Below, piece by piece: positions 34,101-47,685 of a DNA stretch of 64,000 nucleotides (positions are counted from its first letter, which is position 1; the number at the start of each line of letters is the position of its first letter). The position numbers were made by a program, and so were the translations under genes. Origin of the DNA: Metallyticus violacea (Eukaryota > Arthropoda > Insecta > Mantodea > Metallyticidae); contig CM060831.1 of assembly GCA_030762175.1 (NCBI GenBank), forward strand, positions 71,354,501 through 71,418,500, read 5' to 3'. A model generated the notes under the pieces. That model was not told the DNA's origin, made no database searches, and was given only the letters and a program-made list of their open reading frames with translations.

Positions 34101-37100
34101 TTATCTACGGCAGCCGCGCTCACTGAGAACGCCAGTGTCATGAGACTTTGACACACCAAATCCTCATCACTTCGCACAGGCATCGTAGCAGGCGTTTATT
34201 TCTCATGATTGGCTATCTTCAGTTAAGAGAAATTATTGCGATACATCCAGTAAATGATATGCAATGTGGTGGACTACGAAACCTTAACTAATAGCTGTAA
34301 TACAAACTGTTACAAATCTAATGCATACCGCTGATGGCTGTAGATAACAACTAGCTTTCCCTTACACACAGGAATTTCGTCGATAACCTAGAAAATGTAT
34401 TATCAACATAGCCTATCAATTTTATATACATAAAATCTTCTGTGGCCAAAATACGAAAATTATTAGGTTAGACTATGAGCATAACTTTAGTTTTACCAGA
34501 GTAGCTGTGAAATATATTATAAACAAAATTTAGTAGGAGTGATAAGTTACGCCAACATGGATATTGCAGAGGAAATAGACTATTATCATGAATACAATAC
34601 CATTCAATGTTACAATGTTACATGTTTTTCGTATTTACATTTTATATAAATTATTTTAATTTGCTGAGGCTTCACTTCAGTTAGCCTGTTATTTGTATTT
34701 GCTCATAATTCCTATTTCTCTATCATTCTTATAAGCATTTTCGTTCCGTATTTAATGCATTTTTTTCACTCCACTAGTATGCTGGTAAATATTTGCTCTT
34801 CGTTCACGTACTTCCTCTAGTAGAGTAAACACGTATGAAACACAAATTGGTCCTATACAACATATCTGTTTCCCTGGTTTTATTCATAGTCGCAAAGAAA
34901 CCTATATCGAATTCTTAACTAAATAATATAATTTAACGAGTTTACATTTTTCTTCGCTAAACTGCTATTTCTACTGGGTGGCCCACGAAACACCGGTCCG
35001 GCCACGGATAGCCTCTAGGGTGCATACAACATACTCAAGGGCCACTCTGAATAAACAATATTATACCTATTCACTTTCTATTCCTTGTATGTGCAGAGAG
35101 TTATTGTTAACTGATCAGTTCTTAAGAAATCGTTTAGATTTAATAAAGCTTGGGCTTTAGTTGTAAAAACATAATATACACTTTTACTTTATACAACTTG
35201 CTGGGATTTCCTTCTGACTCGCCTTATATGGGAAAACACATTGTGATTGAAACAATTACCTATTTTTTTTGCAATTGTAGGGCTTTTGATTTTACTGCTA
35301 ATATTTAGGTATCTTTCTACTTGGTATATTCCGAAATCCTCACATTTAATTGCACTGAAGAAATGGATGTTGTTCTGGAATTATTAGGAAATTTCAGAAA
35401 AATTCCGTACTTACACAACGTGGAGGTTGTTATTTAAAATTACACTTACAAACAAAAAATGCGTTCTAGTGTCAACTGTCTAAGCATACTTACAAGTGAA
35501 TATATACTGCCGTGAGATCGGCAGGGAGAAGAACAAAAAGAGGCGTGTAAGGACATAACAAGGGGGAGGGCGGAGTTGAATTAAGGGCTTCAGCAGACAC
35601 AAAGCCCCGCGCGAACGGACAAGGTTTATAATTAAAGCACTATAAATACCAATATACATACTAGAGGGATAACTATGTAAGAACATTTCCCGGTAGAGTT
35701 CAGAATGAAGAGAGGAAGGCTGAAGAATTTGGGATGTAGAGATATTGAAAACTGTGCAAAATATAAGTTAATGTTCAGATCGAATAGCACAAAAAGATTT
35801 AAAGTATTACGTGGGCAAACCTGGCAGCAAAATAACCCCATTAATTATTGCTAACCTGCCATGTGAATGGCATTAAATAACAGTATTATGAATTGCAAAC
35901 TAATCTCACTTCTTTGTAAGTATTTTTTACCCATATGCCAGTACGTCTAATAAATCACATCCACTTAATTCATACACTCCACATTCCCATTTATTGAGTA
36001 TCCCAGAAATGACGCGCTGTTCATATTTTGCGTCGATGCTCCGCTTTTGCTGCACGCTTGTGGTATTAACGTGAATAATGAAGATGACGCCTGGTTAGGT
36101 TCAACGGATGAGCACATCGTCGACAAAATAAATCATAAACATAGACGCTAAGGGAGGCAGATATTTATAAGAAAACAACTTGCCATATTCCAAAAAAATA
36201 CAAACAATATGTTCAAACTGCTAAACTGCTCCAAAAAAGTTAACGTTTTATTTTTTAAATCTAATCACAATATCAAACCTGTAATATCCTTCGCTAAGCT
36301 TATAAAAAGTATTAAATTACTGATTTTTGAAGGACTTTTTGCAACTGCTATGTGACAATTGAGCATTTACGTTAGACATCCGACAGCTAAAACACAGTTT
36401 GAAAACAAAGTCTACAAATTGCAGTAGATGTAAGTAGAATATAATATAAAGCATGTTTAATTTAATTTACATAATAGTTCAAGGAACTAATCGTGAACAT
36501 CGATTATGCATTAAGCATTAAATGCATACATTAAAAAGTTAAACACACAGAAATATGCATTTCATGTTATATATTAAAAATGTAAGAAATCGTCTTCGTC
36601 CATATCTTCCAATGGCATACAATCTTTCCTATACAACTTTATTTTCATGATAAAGTTAAAATTTGTTCTATTTTCACAGTATGTAATGCTGTAAAATGCA
36701 CATGACCCCTTCGCATTGCAAGAAACGAAAACTGTGATTTTTCATTCCTTTCAAATATGGACATTCCTACTGCATTTTACAGCATATGGATCATTGATTA
36801 ATTGCAATAAAAATGTTGGCGTGTTTTTGCATTAGAACAGTTTTAGTGATAACTTGTGTAATAGCTCAAATTAGTTATTTTATTGTTTCCGTATAATTCC
36901 CCAGAGGAAGATATTCCTACCACTTTCTCCACAATTATGAGAAGGGTACTTTAAAGAAATTGTACCCGATTTCCTCGAGCTATTCAACTTCCACTTTAAA
37001 TTTAATTACTTTGTCAAGTTGAAGGAAATTATTTTTAGTTTTGTGGCCGTAGGCGCAAATCCAGAAGCTTGGAGTGTGACAACAGTTTCACTAATTGTTT

Positions 37101-37259
37101 TCATCTTGTGTCCAAGAGCGCCAGGTTATTTAAGGTAGTCATATTCCTCTTTTTTCACTGAAATATAACAAACGCACTTTTCTTAAGGGTTTTCTGAGTC
37201 ACCCTGTGGCATATGAGGAATAACAATGTGTGGGGAAATGTATTGTAGCGCTGAATCGG
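34101..37259. other. Long intergenic stretch
   Basis: No gene supported apart from a short repeat E copy (35570-35642). The segment 36360-36830 is very AT-rich. Frames at 34978 and 35480-35841 show no domain. Confidence 0.4.
35570..35642 (+). repeat. Interspersed repeat E, copy 3 (partial)
   Basis: Carries CGGACAAGGTTTATAATTAA and AAGC, matching the core of the copies at 15721-15810 and 16550-16626. The upstream match is weaker. Confidence 0.5.
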
Positions 37260-37330
37260 TTAAGAATTGGAAATGACGTTTGGGAAATATTACGTAAGCA
37301 AAATTAAGGTCTGCGCATGCGCAACATGAA
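37260..37330. promoter_or_regulatory. Cluster of promoter-type palindromes
   Basis: Within 50 bp lie TGACGT (37274-37279, CRE half-like), TTACGTAA (37290-37297, bZIP palindrome) and TGCGCATGCGCA (37312-37323, the exact consensus palindrome of the NRF-1/Ewg family). Such a cluster is rare in AT-rich DNA and is typical of TATA-less promoters. No convincing gene follows; the nearest GC-rich frame begins 340 bp downstream. It could also be the promoter of an unrecognised retroelement. Confidence 0.35.
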
Positions 37331-37661
37331 GGAAAAGTCTTAAAAGAGAGACGACTGTGATAGCTTGAGGAGAGAGGATGTGCCGTCGTCTGTTACCAGG
37401 GTAGACATCTTGGTTAGCGCCCATCATGTATATAAGTTATAGTTATATCTTAATGTAACTAGAATAATACTTATGCTTTCAGTGAACACATAGGCCCGAC
37501 ATTTCCTCAATTTAATTCTGTTTTAATTACGGATTGATAGGTAATTCTATCAATCTGTATATTAGTGTTGCCACTACATCCCTAGTCAAACTTCCAGTTC
37601 GTTAAATAAGTTGCAGAACGAAATTTTAGGAGAGTGGACAATTGGGAATCTGCCTGATTGA

Positions 37662-37946
37662 GAAGTGATCTTCGATCACAAAAGCTGCTTGATAGGCGAC
37701 CTGCGGGGTGTCGACATGCTGATCAGAGCCTCCCCTTCAATACTGTCCTCTATCAATGAAGTCGTAACAGGGAGGTTAGAGGATGTAGAGGTCGTCGCAG
37801 CAGGCCAAGGCCCACCCAGGGCTATAGTGCCAAACGAGGAGAAGAAGATAGCAGGAGGTCGTGGCCGTATCTTCCTCCTGCATGTTATACTATTTCTCAC
37901 AAACAACAATATAATAACATCTTTTATGTTACTAATATATTGTTGA
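37662..37946 (+). other. Unassigned open frame, possible exon
   Basis: A frame of about 94 codons that stands out by its higher GC (37670-37880) and balanced residues such as VVTGRLEDVEVVAAGQGP and EEKKIAGGRGR. It lies 340 bp downstream of the palindrome cluster. The first in-frame ATG gives MLIRASPS. I recognise no domain. The reverse frame is also open (77 codons), which weakens the case. It could be an exon, a retroelement piece or chance. Confidence 0.25.
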
Positions 37947-40900
37947 TATTTTAGAAGATTTCTAAATAAAGCGGCACTTGAAGCGATGAGCTGATCACCT
38001 ATCTATCCTTCAGACATTTGTAAATGCTAAGTGTAACTAAATTCAAATGGTTCAACAGTCCTTAGGCCTAAGCCTTGTAGGTCCATGATGATTTTAAATA
38101 AGCGAGGAAGATTATACCTAACAATTAAATAAGCCTTACTTACATTTACCATGACAAATTATAAATAAATCACAGTACATAAAAACATTTCAGTACCCAT
38201 CTGTGATAATTTGAGAGTCGTAACTAAAAAAAAAAAAAAAAAAAAAAAAAAAGCAAAATCCACTGCTCACCGCACGAGGCAGAAAACTATAATGAAGTTA
38301 AACAAAAATATACTGAATACTGACCCTATCCAAAAGTTCAGTATGGGCGTCATAACATCCATCACTGAGCCATCATTCGCATTTACTTTATGGTAGAACA
38401 CCGAAACATTTCCTCAAGAGGATTCTAAAGCTTCAAAGCCCAGTTTAGTATAATAAATAAAAATCATGCCTATCAAGATTTAACAGAAGATAATCGACAT
38501 AGCTCACTTTTCTTTCTAGAACTATCAGAAGTCATTACGCCTAGCTATCAAGTGATATTATCGCCGTGATCACATTGTTAACATGCGGTATATCAAAGTT
38601 TGTGCTATCTAACCCAGACGAACTTCTTCTCTGGCAGAGCAGTTGTTATGTTTCATATGACAGGCGATGATTCATATGTAGGGACGGAAATTGTTAAATG
38701 TTACTTTTACATTTCTGCCTGATTGTTCATTTAGAGTACTACAGTCTCCTTTCTTAGGATTATAAAATGCTTAAATTACAACATTAAGTCGCTGATTTCG
38801 TTTGCAGTATCGCTTCCTCCCATATTTATTATGAAATTGATATTTTCACTCTCAACTGCGGGCCTAATGGGCGTCTCGGCCTCAGACACCTGCTACTGAA
38901 CTCCACGCCAGTGGAGGAATGCCCAAAAATTCATGAAAACAAAAATATATTCTCTCTCTACACGAATTCTCTTTTCAACACATTTCCTACACAAATTCTC
39001 ATCCTTGACATTCACACGCTGTGCCTCACAGAAGAGGCCACATTTCTTTTAGCCGCTGCTTTTTTTAAAACTGGCTGAAACCAGTTCAATTAGTAACTCG
39101 AGTATTTCATGACCATAATACTGTGCAGTGAAACACTTTTTTGGTAGGTTGGATGCCTAAGTGATTTCTTAACTGGAAGTGGAATCGAAATTTCCAAATT
39201 ATAACATTGCATGGAATATATGATGTCGTTTTGGTAGACCTAGTGGGATCCTAACTTTTAGTCGGTAGTGATAGCTTGCACATTTGTTTTGCGGGAGATT
39301 CACCCAAAGAATTAACAAAGGAATACAGACACTTAAATACCAAGCCTCATTGCTTCCCTGCGTAAAGTATCATAACATGCTTAAACAGGGAAATATGTGT
39401 AAGACATTGCAAAGCTGCTGTTCGGTTCGCGTGAAGTGGAAATGTATTTAGTGTGTTTTCTCATTGGCTACGATATTCACGTCATTGGTGCGGATGCAAT
39501 GCCGAGCAATAAGCTCTCATAACCAATTACATCACAATAACATTATGAGCGCGGCTGTATTACAAATTTAGGCAGAGAGCAAACGTTGACTGTGCAATGA
39601 AGCGCTTAAAAAGGGCAAATGGACTGAAACAGATTTTCTGGAGGTAAGAACACTATGAATATTTCAACGACGAGTCATATTTTTCAGTATCACAACACAT
39701 TTGACATCTAACCTCATAGTTTTAAGTAAGACAATTAAAAAGAGATGCATTAACAGTTAACGGGCTTGTTGCTAATGCTTGCATTTTCTAGAAGCAGTCT
39801 CTGAGTGTCGTTAGAAAAATCTATTTCTTTTTAGTTTAATTACACTGCTATTCTGTATATACTTAGGCAACGTATAGTTTAATATTGCAACATAAACACG
39901 ACTGTTTTAAAATTCAGACCTATTTGCACGCAACATTGTTTAATTTTTATGTTACCGCTCTCATAAATTGATTCACCCCTAAATTTATCTATGATAATAA
40001 CGATTATAAAGTTGATGATAATAATAACAGTTGCAAGTTAAATTATCAGCCACGTTGTTAACGTTTTACTATATTAGTTCAATAACTGATTCTAGATTGG
40101 GCTATGCGAATAAGCTCGTAATGTGAGAGCGAGTAAATAAAACGTTTACATTGATTTAGAAGTGAGTTGGCCTAACTAACTATAGGTACACAAACTTTAA
40201 AGAAGTTTTTGAAGGCGGGGCTTACCTGCGGCGGGCGTTGTTTTTCCTACTTCTGGCATCCTCATTGCTTTGTCTTCATCATGCACAAGAAACTTGGTCG
40301 TTCATTGCATTCTCTCCACTTGCAACTTTTTTCCGCTTATCTTCGCTACATTCCGAGAATATCTTTTGACACAATATGGAGATACAAGTCCTGAAAACGA
40401 AAATGTAAAGTAAACGAATGCCTACAGTCACCTTTTTACTTCTAATACAAAGAACTGATTGAGGGTACTATGTAAAACCAAAGGCTGAAGGCTATGCTTA
40501 TTTCTTGTTTACTAAAGGTTGAGGGCATAGGTAACTCAAAGGTGCCGATTCTCGGTGAGTATAACTGCTGCAAAAAGCTTTGAAGGGAGGAACGACTATA
40601 AAATGAAGTACAAATACGAAATCTGTAATTATCTTCTTATACTTTGTAAGCCGAATTCCAGTGGAAGGCGGAGCAAAAATACTCGGAAATTATCAGGAAT
40701 TTGCCTCCGTTGCAACCGTTCTGCTGTGTACACCATTTGTCATATTTTAGTCTAATATCTGCACACCCTGCATTGTTGATGCCTTAACATGTGCGTGTTA
40801 ATCTTGAATGAATAATGAAGTACATTCGCCTACTATTTTAGGGAAATATTTTATGTCGTGTTTTGATTTCCAATTGTTATTAGATTATATAAAACATACT

Positions 40901-41419
40901 GTATCAATCTTTACAGATAGATATGAATTAATATGGTGAAACAGGTTGCTTGTATTCCGAGTGTTTTTTTTTTTTCGCCGGGAAATGACCTATGATAGGC
41001 AGTTAAGGGCCCAATATATTTTTTGTAAAAGCAACATTAGGTTGAACACGCAGTTAATTCGTGTTTCGAGGATGAGTCACTTTTGATTCCATTAGTGATC
41101 TACCTGTGTACAGTTATGAGTCATAATTTGAAAGTCACGTGCTCTTCCCCTCATAACCTTTATAGAGAAGGGGCTACTACTTCAGGAAGGCAAAAGCTGG
41201 GGACCCTCACAGAGAACATCACACAGTTTTTGTATCTTACAATCAATACACACAAAATGAATTAGACCTCTCTTTCAGGTGAATTAATAGCGCTAATATA
41301 TCTTATATTTGTTACAAAGAATGTTTGCTCACAACAATTTAATTCTGCAGGAGTTCTTGTGTGAGAATGGTAACATGAACTACAAAAACTATAATAGTTA
41401 AAGAAGGTGGAATTTGTGC
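37947..41419. other. Long intergenic stretch
   Basis: No gene supported. It contains a 28-A homopolymer at 38225-38252. Frames at 40209, 40555 and 41083 are 60-66 codons without known features. Confidence 0.4.
38225..38252. repeat. Homopolymer of 28 A
   Basis: A pure A run. No SINE body is recognisable on its left side, so it is not clearly a retroposon tail. Confidence 0.9.
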
Positions 41420-43240
41420 AGGAAATAAAAATCATAAAGTAGAAATATTGAGACTGAGAAAAAGAAGAAAGGAAAGGAATAGAGACATTAGATCATTATG
41501 GCAGCAAATACTCGAAGTCCCTCTCTATGTCTAAAAACTCGAGTATAGCATACTTTAAGATATTCTGGAGTATGTTGGAAAGAAGAGGAATAATAAAAGA
41601 GTGGGAATCATAACAAGTGAGAAATTAGAAATAAAGGTGAGTGGGTGGGAGCCAATTAACTCAAGAAAAATTGTAGTGAACTTGAACATAAAATATAAAC
41701 TGTCTTATGTACTATTATGTGCACCAACGGAATTTTAAAATGCTCTTGAAAAGACAAAATAGATAACGGTAGATTAAAAAAAACTGCTAAAAGAGGGTGA
41801 AATAATGGTAGTGAGAGATCTCAAGGCGAAAATTGGAAAAAAAATAAAATGATAATACACAGTTGTAAGGTAAATTGTGGAGGTAAGACGGCTATCAATG
41901 AGAATAGTACAAATCTGATAAGAGTTCTGTATACAGAATCAGCTATTACTTGTTTTTCACTCATAGTATATGAGTGTACTCATGGTATATAAAATAATAT
42001 CCCAGGCAGGGAGAAGTGATGCAAAAAATATTATAGATTACATAATTAACCCAAATAATGTGAGAATTAGCATAAAGCTATTAATGTTGTAAGACAGACA
42101 CAAATAGGGTTTGATCAATAGTAAATAAAAGCCCCACCAACATTTAGACGGAAAAAGTGTAAATCAATTAAGATAATGAATTGAAGAGTAAGAAAAGAGG
42201 AGAGAATGTAAAGAGCAGATGACAGGCTTGTTAGACATAGAGGATGTAGAGGAAATAGCAGAAATGTGGAAAACAGCGAAATAGGTAGCTGAGAAAGTAG
42301 TGGAGACCAGAAAAATACATCTTGATGGAATAAAGGCTGCTAAAATATCCTCATGGGAAAATTATTAAAAGGAAAATATGACACAGTTTGGAAAAATAGC
42401 AAAAAACATTACAGGGAAATATGCAAAGGTAACTAGAATTATAACGGATGGGAATAAGACAATTATATTCGAAGTGTAACATAAGCATTATGGTGAGACA
42501 TTCTCAAAGAGGGGAGGAGACCATATATGAATATAAGAGGATCCTAATGTATAAGCTTAAATAAAAGAACTGAATTTAAAGCAATAATTGATAAGATGAA
42601 AAAAGGAAAAGTAATACGATCTGATGCATTTTTTTCCAGAACTAATTAAATATGCAGACCCTGAAATAAAGAAGATCCTATTCCAGAAAGCATGGGATGA
42701 AAATTGGAAAAATGGCATTATTGTTCACATAAGAAAGGATCTCTCTCTTGTGTTGAATATTAACTGCATACAAGAACGTTAGAAAGACGTTTTAGGAGAG
42801 CCATGGAGAGGAACAAGCAAAATTTATGCCTGAAAGACAAACTAAGGACATGTGTTTACTATAAGAGCTGTAATGGAAAAAAGAATAGCCATAATAGAGA
42901 TACTTTCCTAATCTAGATTGTTGCATTTGACTCAGGCCCTCAACAATATATATGAAAAGCTCTAGAAGTAGAGAAAGTGCCAATAAAACTGTTTAATGCT
43001 ATAATAACTGTATATCGCAGTTGGAATGGTTAAAATGGTAGAAGTTCAGGTGAACTTAATATGGAGAAAGATAGAAAGTCTCAGCCCATTGTTGTTTCAT
43101 ATCTTTTTAGATGAGAGAGTATAAGAAAATGTATAAGAAGCGTACATAAACTGTCCTAATATTAACCATACCTGAAAGATTCAACAAATTGAGGAAGAAT
43201 GGTATGACATGTACGATGATAAAAGTATAAAAGAGTATAG
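41420..43240 (+). pseudogene. Degenerate non-LTR retrotransposon (endonuclease and RT)
   Basis: A purine-rich plus strand with ordered fragments. An endonuclease-like WEPINSRKIVVNL and LLCAPTEF sit near 41650-41730. LIKYADPEIKKILFQKAW and NWKNGIIVHIRK sit near 42645-42740. LEVEKVPIKLFNAIITVYRS near 42970-43020 follows the place of the FEKAFDRV (motif A) region. Stops and frameshifts are frequent throughout. The order endonuclease then RT is that of APE-type LINEs. It is a different family from the R1-like remnant at 23 kb, and I cannot fix the clade. Confidence 0.65.
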
Positions 43241-43307
43241 TGATTAAAATAAGCAAGAATAGACAGAATGAAGATTTGAATATAGCCTTATTCCATGATA
43301 TTTATTT

Positions 43308-43586
43308 GATTTATTTCCAAACATTTTTAACATCTCAGGTCATCAGCGTCCCATTCTATTCCCATTCTGAAACGGCTGATAACTTTTGCTCAGAGGCCTC
43401 TTCTTTCAGACTTGAGTTTCTTTTACGTGTCATAAATGTATGACACGGGACCCACGGCTTTACTTCCCTTTCGAAGATAATCCTACTTAGGATTTTTACA
43501 CCCGAAAAAAATCCATCGATCCTGGCCGGGTTTGAACCCGCGATCTTACGTTTAGGTATGGTTACCACTACACCACCAGGACCGAC
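43308..43586 (-). repeat. SINE family A, minus strand
   Basis: Complete reverse copy with a small deletion in the anticodon-like part of the head (CTTACGTTTAGGTATGG). It has CTTCTTTCAG and CGACACGGG-like diagnostics mixed, so it is an intermediate subgroup. It lies just beyond the degenerate LINE. Confidence 0.9.
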
Positions 43587-46134
43587 TGAAAATGGGTTTT
43601 AGTATGGTATATTAACTGAGAGCATTAAACTCATAAACAATTATTTCTTATTTTTGAAAATTTAAAAAATAGTTTTTTTAAATAATCTCAAATGAATATA
43701 TTTTGTTTGAGTGATTTCTTTTAACAAATACTTTAAATTTAAAATGAGATCCAAACGGAATTATAAATAAATACATTTTTATTGAATGCATGCTCGTTTA
43801 AAATAAAACTAACATGATTAGCCTCTAAAAAACTAAATAATTATTTATTTGTATTGTAAATTCAATATATTTTATATTAATAATTATATAATCATTAAAA
43901 TATAATTACTTAATATTGTTTAAATGAGTAGAAGTTTTAATATAGCTTTACTTAGCTTTTCTGCTGGCTCGATGCACGCTTTATCAGTGGTATGAATAGT
44001 ATTGGAATTTTCATGTCAGATCATGTTATCAACAGCAGATGACCGAAATTATTCATGTTTCAATACGATGTTCAATTCGCATTTTCTCAATTTTGTAGAC
44101 TAGAGCATAAATACTGTGTTCTATCAGGAGAAAATGGTACACATAAAGTTTGTGTCCGTGTACAATACATTGAAATGCTAAAATGAAGTTAGCACAGAAC
44201 GTGCAAAGCTAATAAACCTACAACTATATGTGATAATCATTCTGGTGCTACTTTGGTGAATTTTTGAACTGCCCAGGAACATATTTTGAAACTAAGCTGG
44301 AAGAATGTGTCAAAGTTATCTGTATTGAAAATGTGACATTCAGATAATGGTTTTTATGAATAATAATGCCACCTTGGAAATATTCACCAACTATTATGTC
44401 TGATTTTATTGAATGCCAAAACTTATATGACACCCTTTTATTAGAAAACATCAATAATTACTTTCTCATCTTAAGGAGGTACTAAAAGAAGGAGAGTTCA
44501 TAGTGTTTTGTAATTTCTCTTTATCCTATAACATGTTACTTAGGGATGTTATAGGAAAAATGCACAAGTGACAGTTGGTCCATTTTTTATTTATTCAAGA
44601 AATCACACAAGCACCAAATTACTGTACACAATTTAGTAGCGACTTTTGACTGTCTTATTCATGACATATTTATGTCCATTGTTTCCAGCACACTATTGGA
44701 TTTCATCAAATCTATTTTACTCCAATACCATCATACTTTTTATGATCGTGGAGTGCAGTACAAGTACCCATTTAACTTCTTGAACCTGTGTTTATAAGAG
44801 GAAGATGTTGCCGTCCAAACAATGTCATTTCTTTGCCACTTCTCATGGGAAAATTATTGTGAAGAGACTGCGCTTAACGGAAAGTTTTGGCCTCATTTAA
44901 TGCATGTGATTCACACCTGTCGACTTTATGAATGGCCAACCTCATTATTATGGCATAACACAGCAGCATAAGGATGAAAGGCCGGAAACTATTGGTGAAA
45001 CTACTGAAGGCATATTGAAAATGCACTGCTTCATCCCTTGGGTAAGAGTAAAATTCTAATCAGACTATATCTTCTCTTTATCTTTAAGGATGACAGAAAT
45101 GGCAAGGAGTGATGATGAACTAGAGCTCTTTGAAATAGTTGGGATTCGTGACATGCTGATATGGAGGCTGATGGTTTGCACATGTTCTCGACTAATTTAA
45201 AGATGAATAGTTTTCTTCATCGTCAGGTCTATCCACCTCCATTTTCACATATTCTATAACACCTGATACTGGAGTGACATTCGCCTGAAAGTGGATCCAT
45301 TAACTTTTGGTAATGAAGAAGTTGTGAAAAATGTTATTAGCCTGTGTACACAATTAAAATTATTTCTACATATCTAGAATATTCCTATATAGATTGTTAA
45401 CAATGCACCCATGTAATGATGTGTGTATTAGCTCAAAAAGTGAGTTCCTATTTTTAAACTTTCAGAATTTTTTGAAAATGCTCACTTGAAAAAATATATG
45501 TAAAAGTTCAGAGTTTTAAAAAAAAATACTTTTTGAAAATTTAAAAAAATAAAAAACCGGAATTCGTCGAAAAATATGTAATAGCTTATATATCTAACTC
45601 TATAATATACATGAAATATTTAAGTTCACTACAAGGAATTTAAAATTAAATCTATCTTAGGTGTGTAGTTATCACATCTATCTAGTAAATTACAATTAAG
45701 TATATGTCAGTTTTGGAATTTCATATTTTTAGCAACTTTAAAATTAAGTGGATAATGGGCAAAAATAATACCAATTTTAATTATCTCGTGATAATTTACA
45801 AATATACAAAATACACCACGATCCGTAACAATGAGATTTTATACACGGGTCCATTGGACATGGAATAGCTCTGTAATATGTAGCGGAAAACTTTCGAAAT
45901 GATAGATATGTATGAATATTGGAGCAATATTTATTGCATGCCTCCGTTATAATGTCAATGTAATTTATATACTGTATAATTAACAATTTTAATATTACGT
46001 ATTTATCCTGATGTGTAATTCTAGGTAAATAAGTTTTAATATGATAACTCTGTTGTACAACTCGGGATTTAAAGATAATGAAATAGCAATAGTAACAAAA
46101 GGTGAACACGAAAGGAAAAAGATTACGTCTTTTT
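43587..46134. other. Intergenic, possibly an old coding relic
   Basis: The stretch 44220-45140 has longer than average open pieces on the plus strand, including FDCLIHDIFMSIVSSTLLDF near 44650 and YKYPFNFLNLCL near 44765. It might be a decayed transposase, but I cannot match it. The remainder is AT-rich without features. Confidence 0.3.
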
Positions 46135-46901
46135 AATGACCAAAAGTTAGGCGAAAGGGTAGTTATGATTTGTATTTTGGTGGCGTCAGGGGGCTGGATT
46201 TTTGCGCCTCATGTCAGTTTAGTTTTGAGCGAACCAATTCTTTTTGCATAATTTAAATTTTTAAAGCGTTGCGGGTAGCGTGAGGTGATTTTTCATGGGT
46301 GTGTGTGTATATATATAAAAGGAGGAAGTTCACCTCGTTTGGAATCACTTGGTCACACTTTCAGGACACTTCGACAAAATTTCGAACACTTCGTCGCACA
46401 TAATTTTCGACGTAGTTCCACTGTTACATGTAGTGCAATTGACTTGCATGGTTGAAAGAACCACGTGAATCGGTGTTAAGAGTTAAATTTCTGATGGCTC
46501 GTTTGCTTAGAAAAATTAATATTTCTAGTGTTGTGTGAGTAGCTGAAAGTTTGCGTATAGTAATTAGAGGGCCCGTGAACCAAACGAGAGGACGGGTGCA
46601 ATCCTAAGATCAAAGTCATATACTAATTATCATCTCCATCTCAAAGTAATGTTACAATGGTTGGATGTGAAGGTCACTACACCGTTTAAAAATGCCTTCT
46701 AATGTAAACAAGGTTACAATCAATAACCTGTGTGGTGCAAAATGTTACATCGTGTAATTATTGTAGCAAAAAGTATCCTCTCTCAGTCCTGTTAGCGAGG
46801 CTCAACAAAACAGCAAAAATTATCCCGAGATTCTGTCGTCTTGAAGCGTAAGTAACAGCCCAAGGTAATCAATAAATTCGCATAAACAAACCGCTGCAAA
46901 T
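46135..46901 (+). mobile_element. LTR of an LTR retrotransposon, with TATA box
   Basis: A TATA box (TATATATATAAAAGG, 46308-46322) lies about 590 bp before a PBS. The 3' end shares CTCTCAGTCCTGTTAGCGAGG, CTCAACAAAA and TTGAAGCGTA with the LTR at 27425-28330, and is followed by a tRNA-Lys-type PBS. The left boundary is unclear. No gag or pol follows, so this is a solo or truncated copy. Confidence 0.65.
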
Positions 46902-46919
46902 TGGCGCCCAACGAGTGGC
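46902..46919 (+). promoter_or_regulatory. Primer-binding site, tRNA-Lys type
   Basis: TGGCGCCCAACG matches the first 12 bases of the tRNA-Lys(CUU) PBS exactly, and the rest (AGTGGC) is imperfect. It directly follows the LTR end. Only one PBS is present here, unlike the locus at 28.3 kb. Confidence 0.75.
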
Positions 46920-47685
46920 TGCCATACGATAAAACGATTTCAATATCTAGCTGATACATTAAGTAGAATGGAAAATTAGAGCAGGAGATAATGAAAGACG
47001 CCTTCAGCATATTATCGAGTAACGCTTTAGCAGGTAAAATATAAATTAGCATAATATCAAATTAAAGTATACTGTTCAACCCTAGTTCCAATTATTTTGT
47101 ATTATACAGAGAGTCTATCACTACAATATAAATTAGTAGATTTCAGTCTGTGGAGATGAAAATGAGAAGGAGTAAACGAGAAGGAATCGGATACATAATG
47201 AGGTAGGACTGAAGAAAGCAGTAAATGATTGATGTAAGAACGACAGATGAACGGTATTGATGTGTAAATAGAATGAGTTAAAAAAGGAAGCTAAAAAAGT
47301 GATGTAAATGAGTAGGAAGAGGTTGGCCGATAAATACTTGAGACGATCGAATAGAAGATATTGAACGAAGAAATACAAAGAAGGAAGTGATAGGACTAAT
47401 CCTGGGTCGAAAAAAATTGATGAAATGAACGGGGTAGAGATGCCGCGACATAAGAGCAAAGAAGAAGAAAAAAAAAACATATGTCCAGGTTAAGCCGTTT
47501 ATTAATTATTTTAAGCAACACAGCTGGCGATGAACAACTTTTCTTGTATTTTAATATTTCTAAGAATATTTTTAGGAAACTTGGCAATTTAAAACACAAA
47601 TAAACATGCTTAAATGAGAGGAATGATTTATTTCTTTATAACTACAAAAAGTTTGAATAACAATACCTACGTATTTCAAATCTCA
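46920..47685. other. Intergenic with strong purine strand bias
   Basis: 47140-47475 is strikingly rich in A and G on the plus strand. No internal retroelement genes are recognisable after the PBS. The minus-strand frame of 115 codons here follows from the purine bias. Confidence 0.4.
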
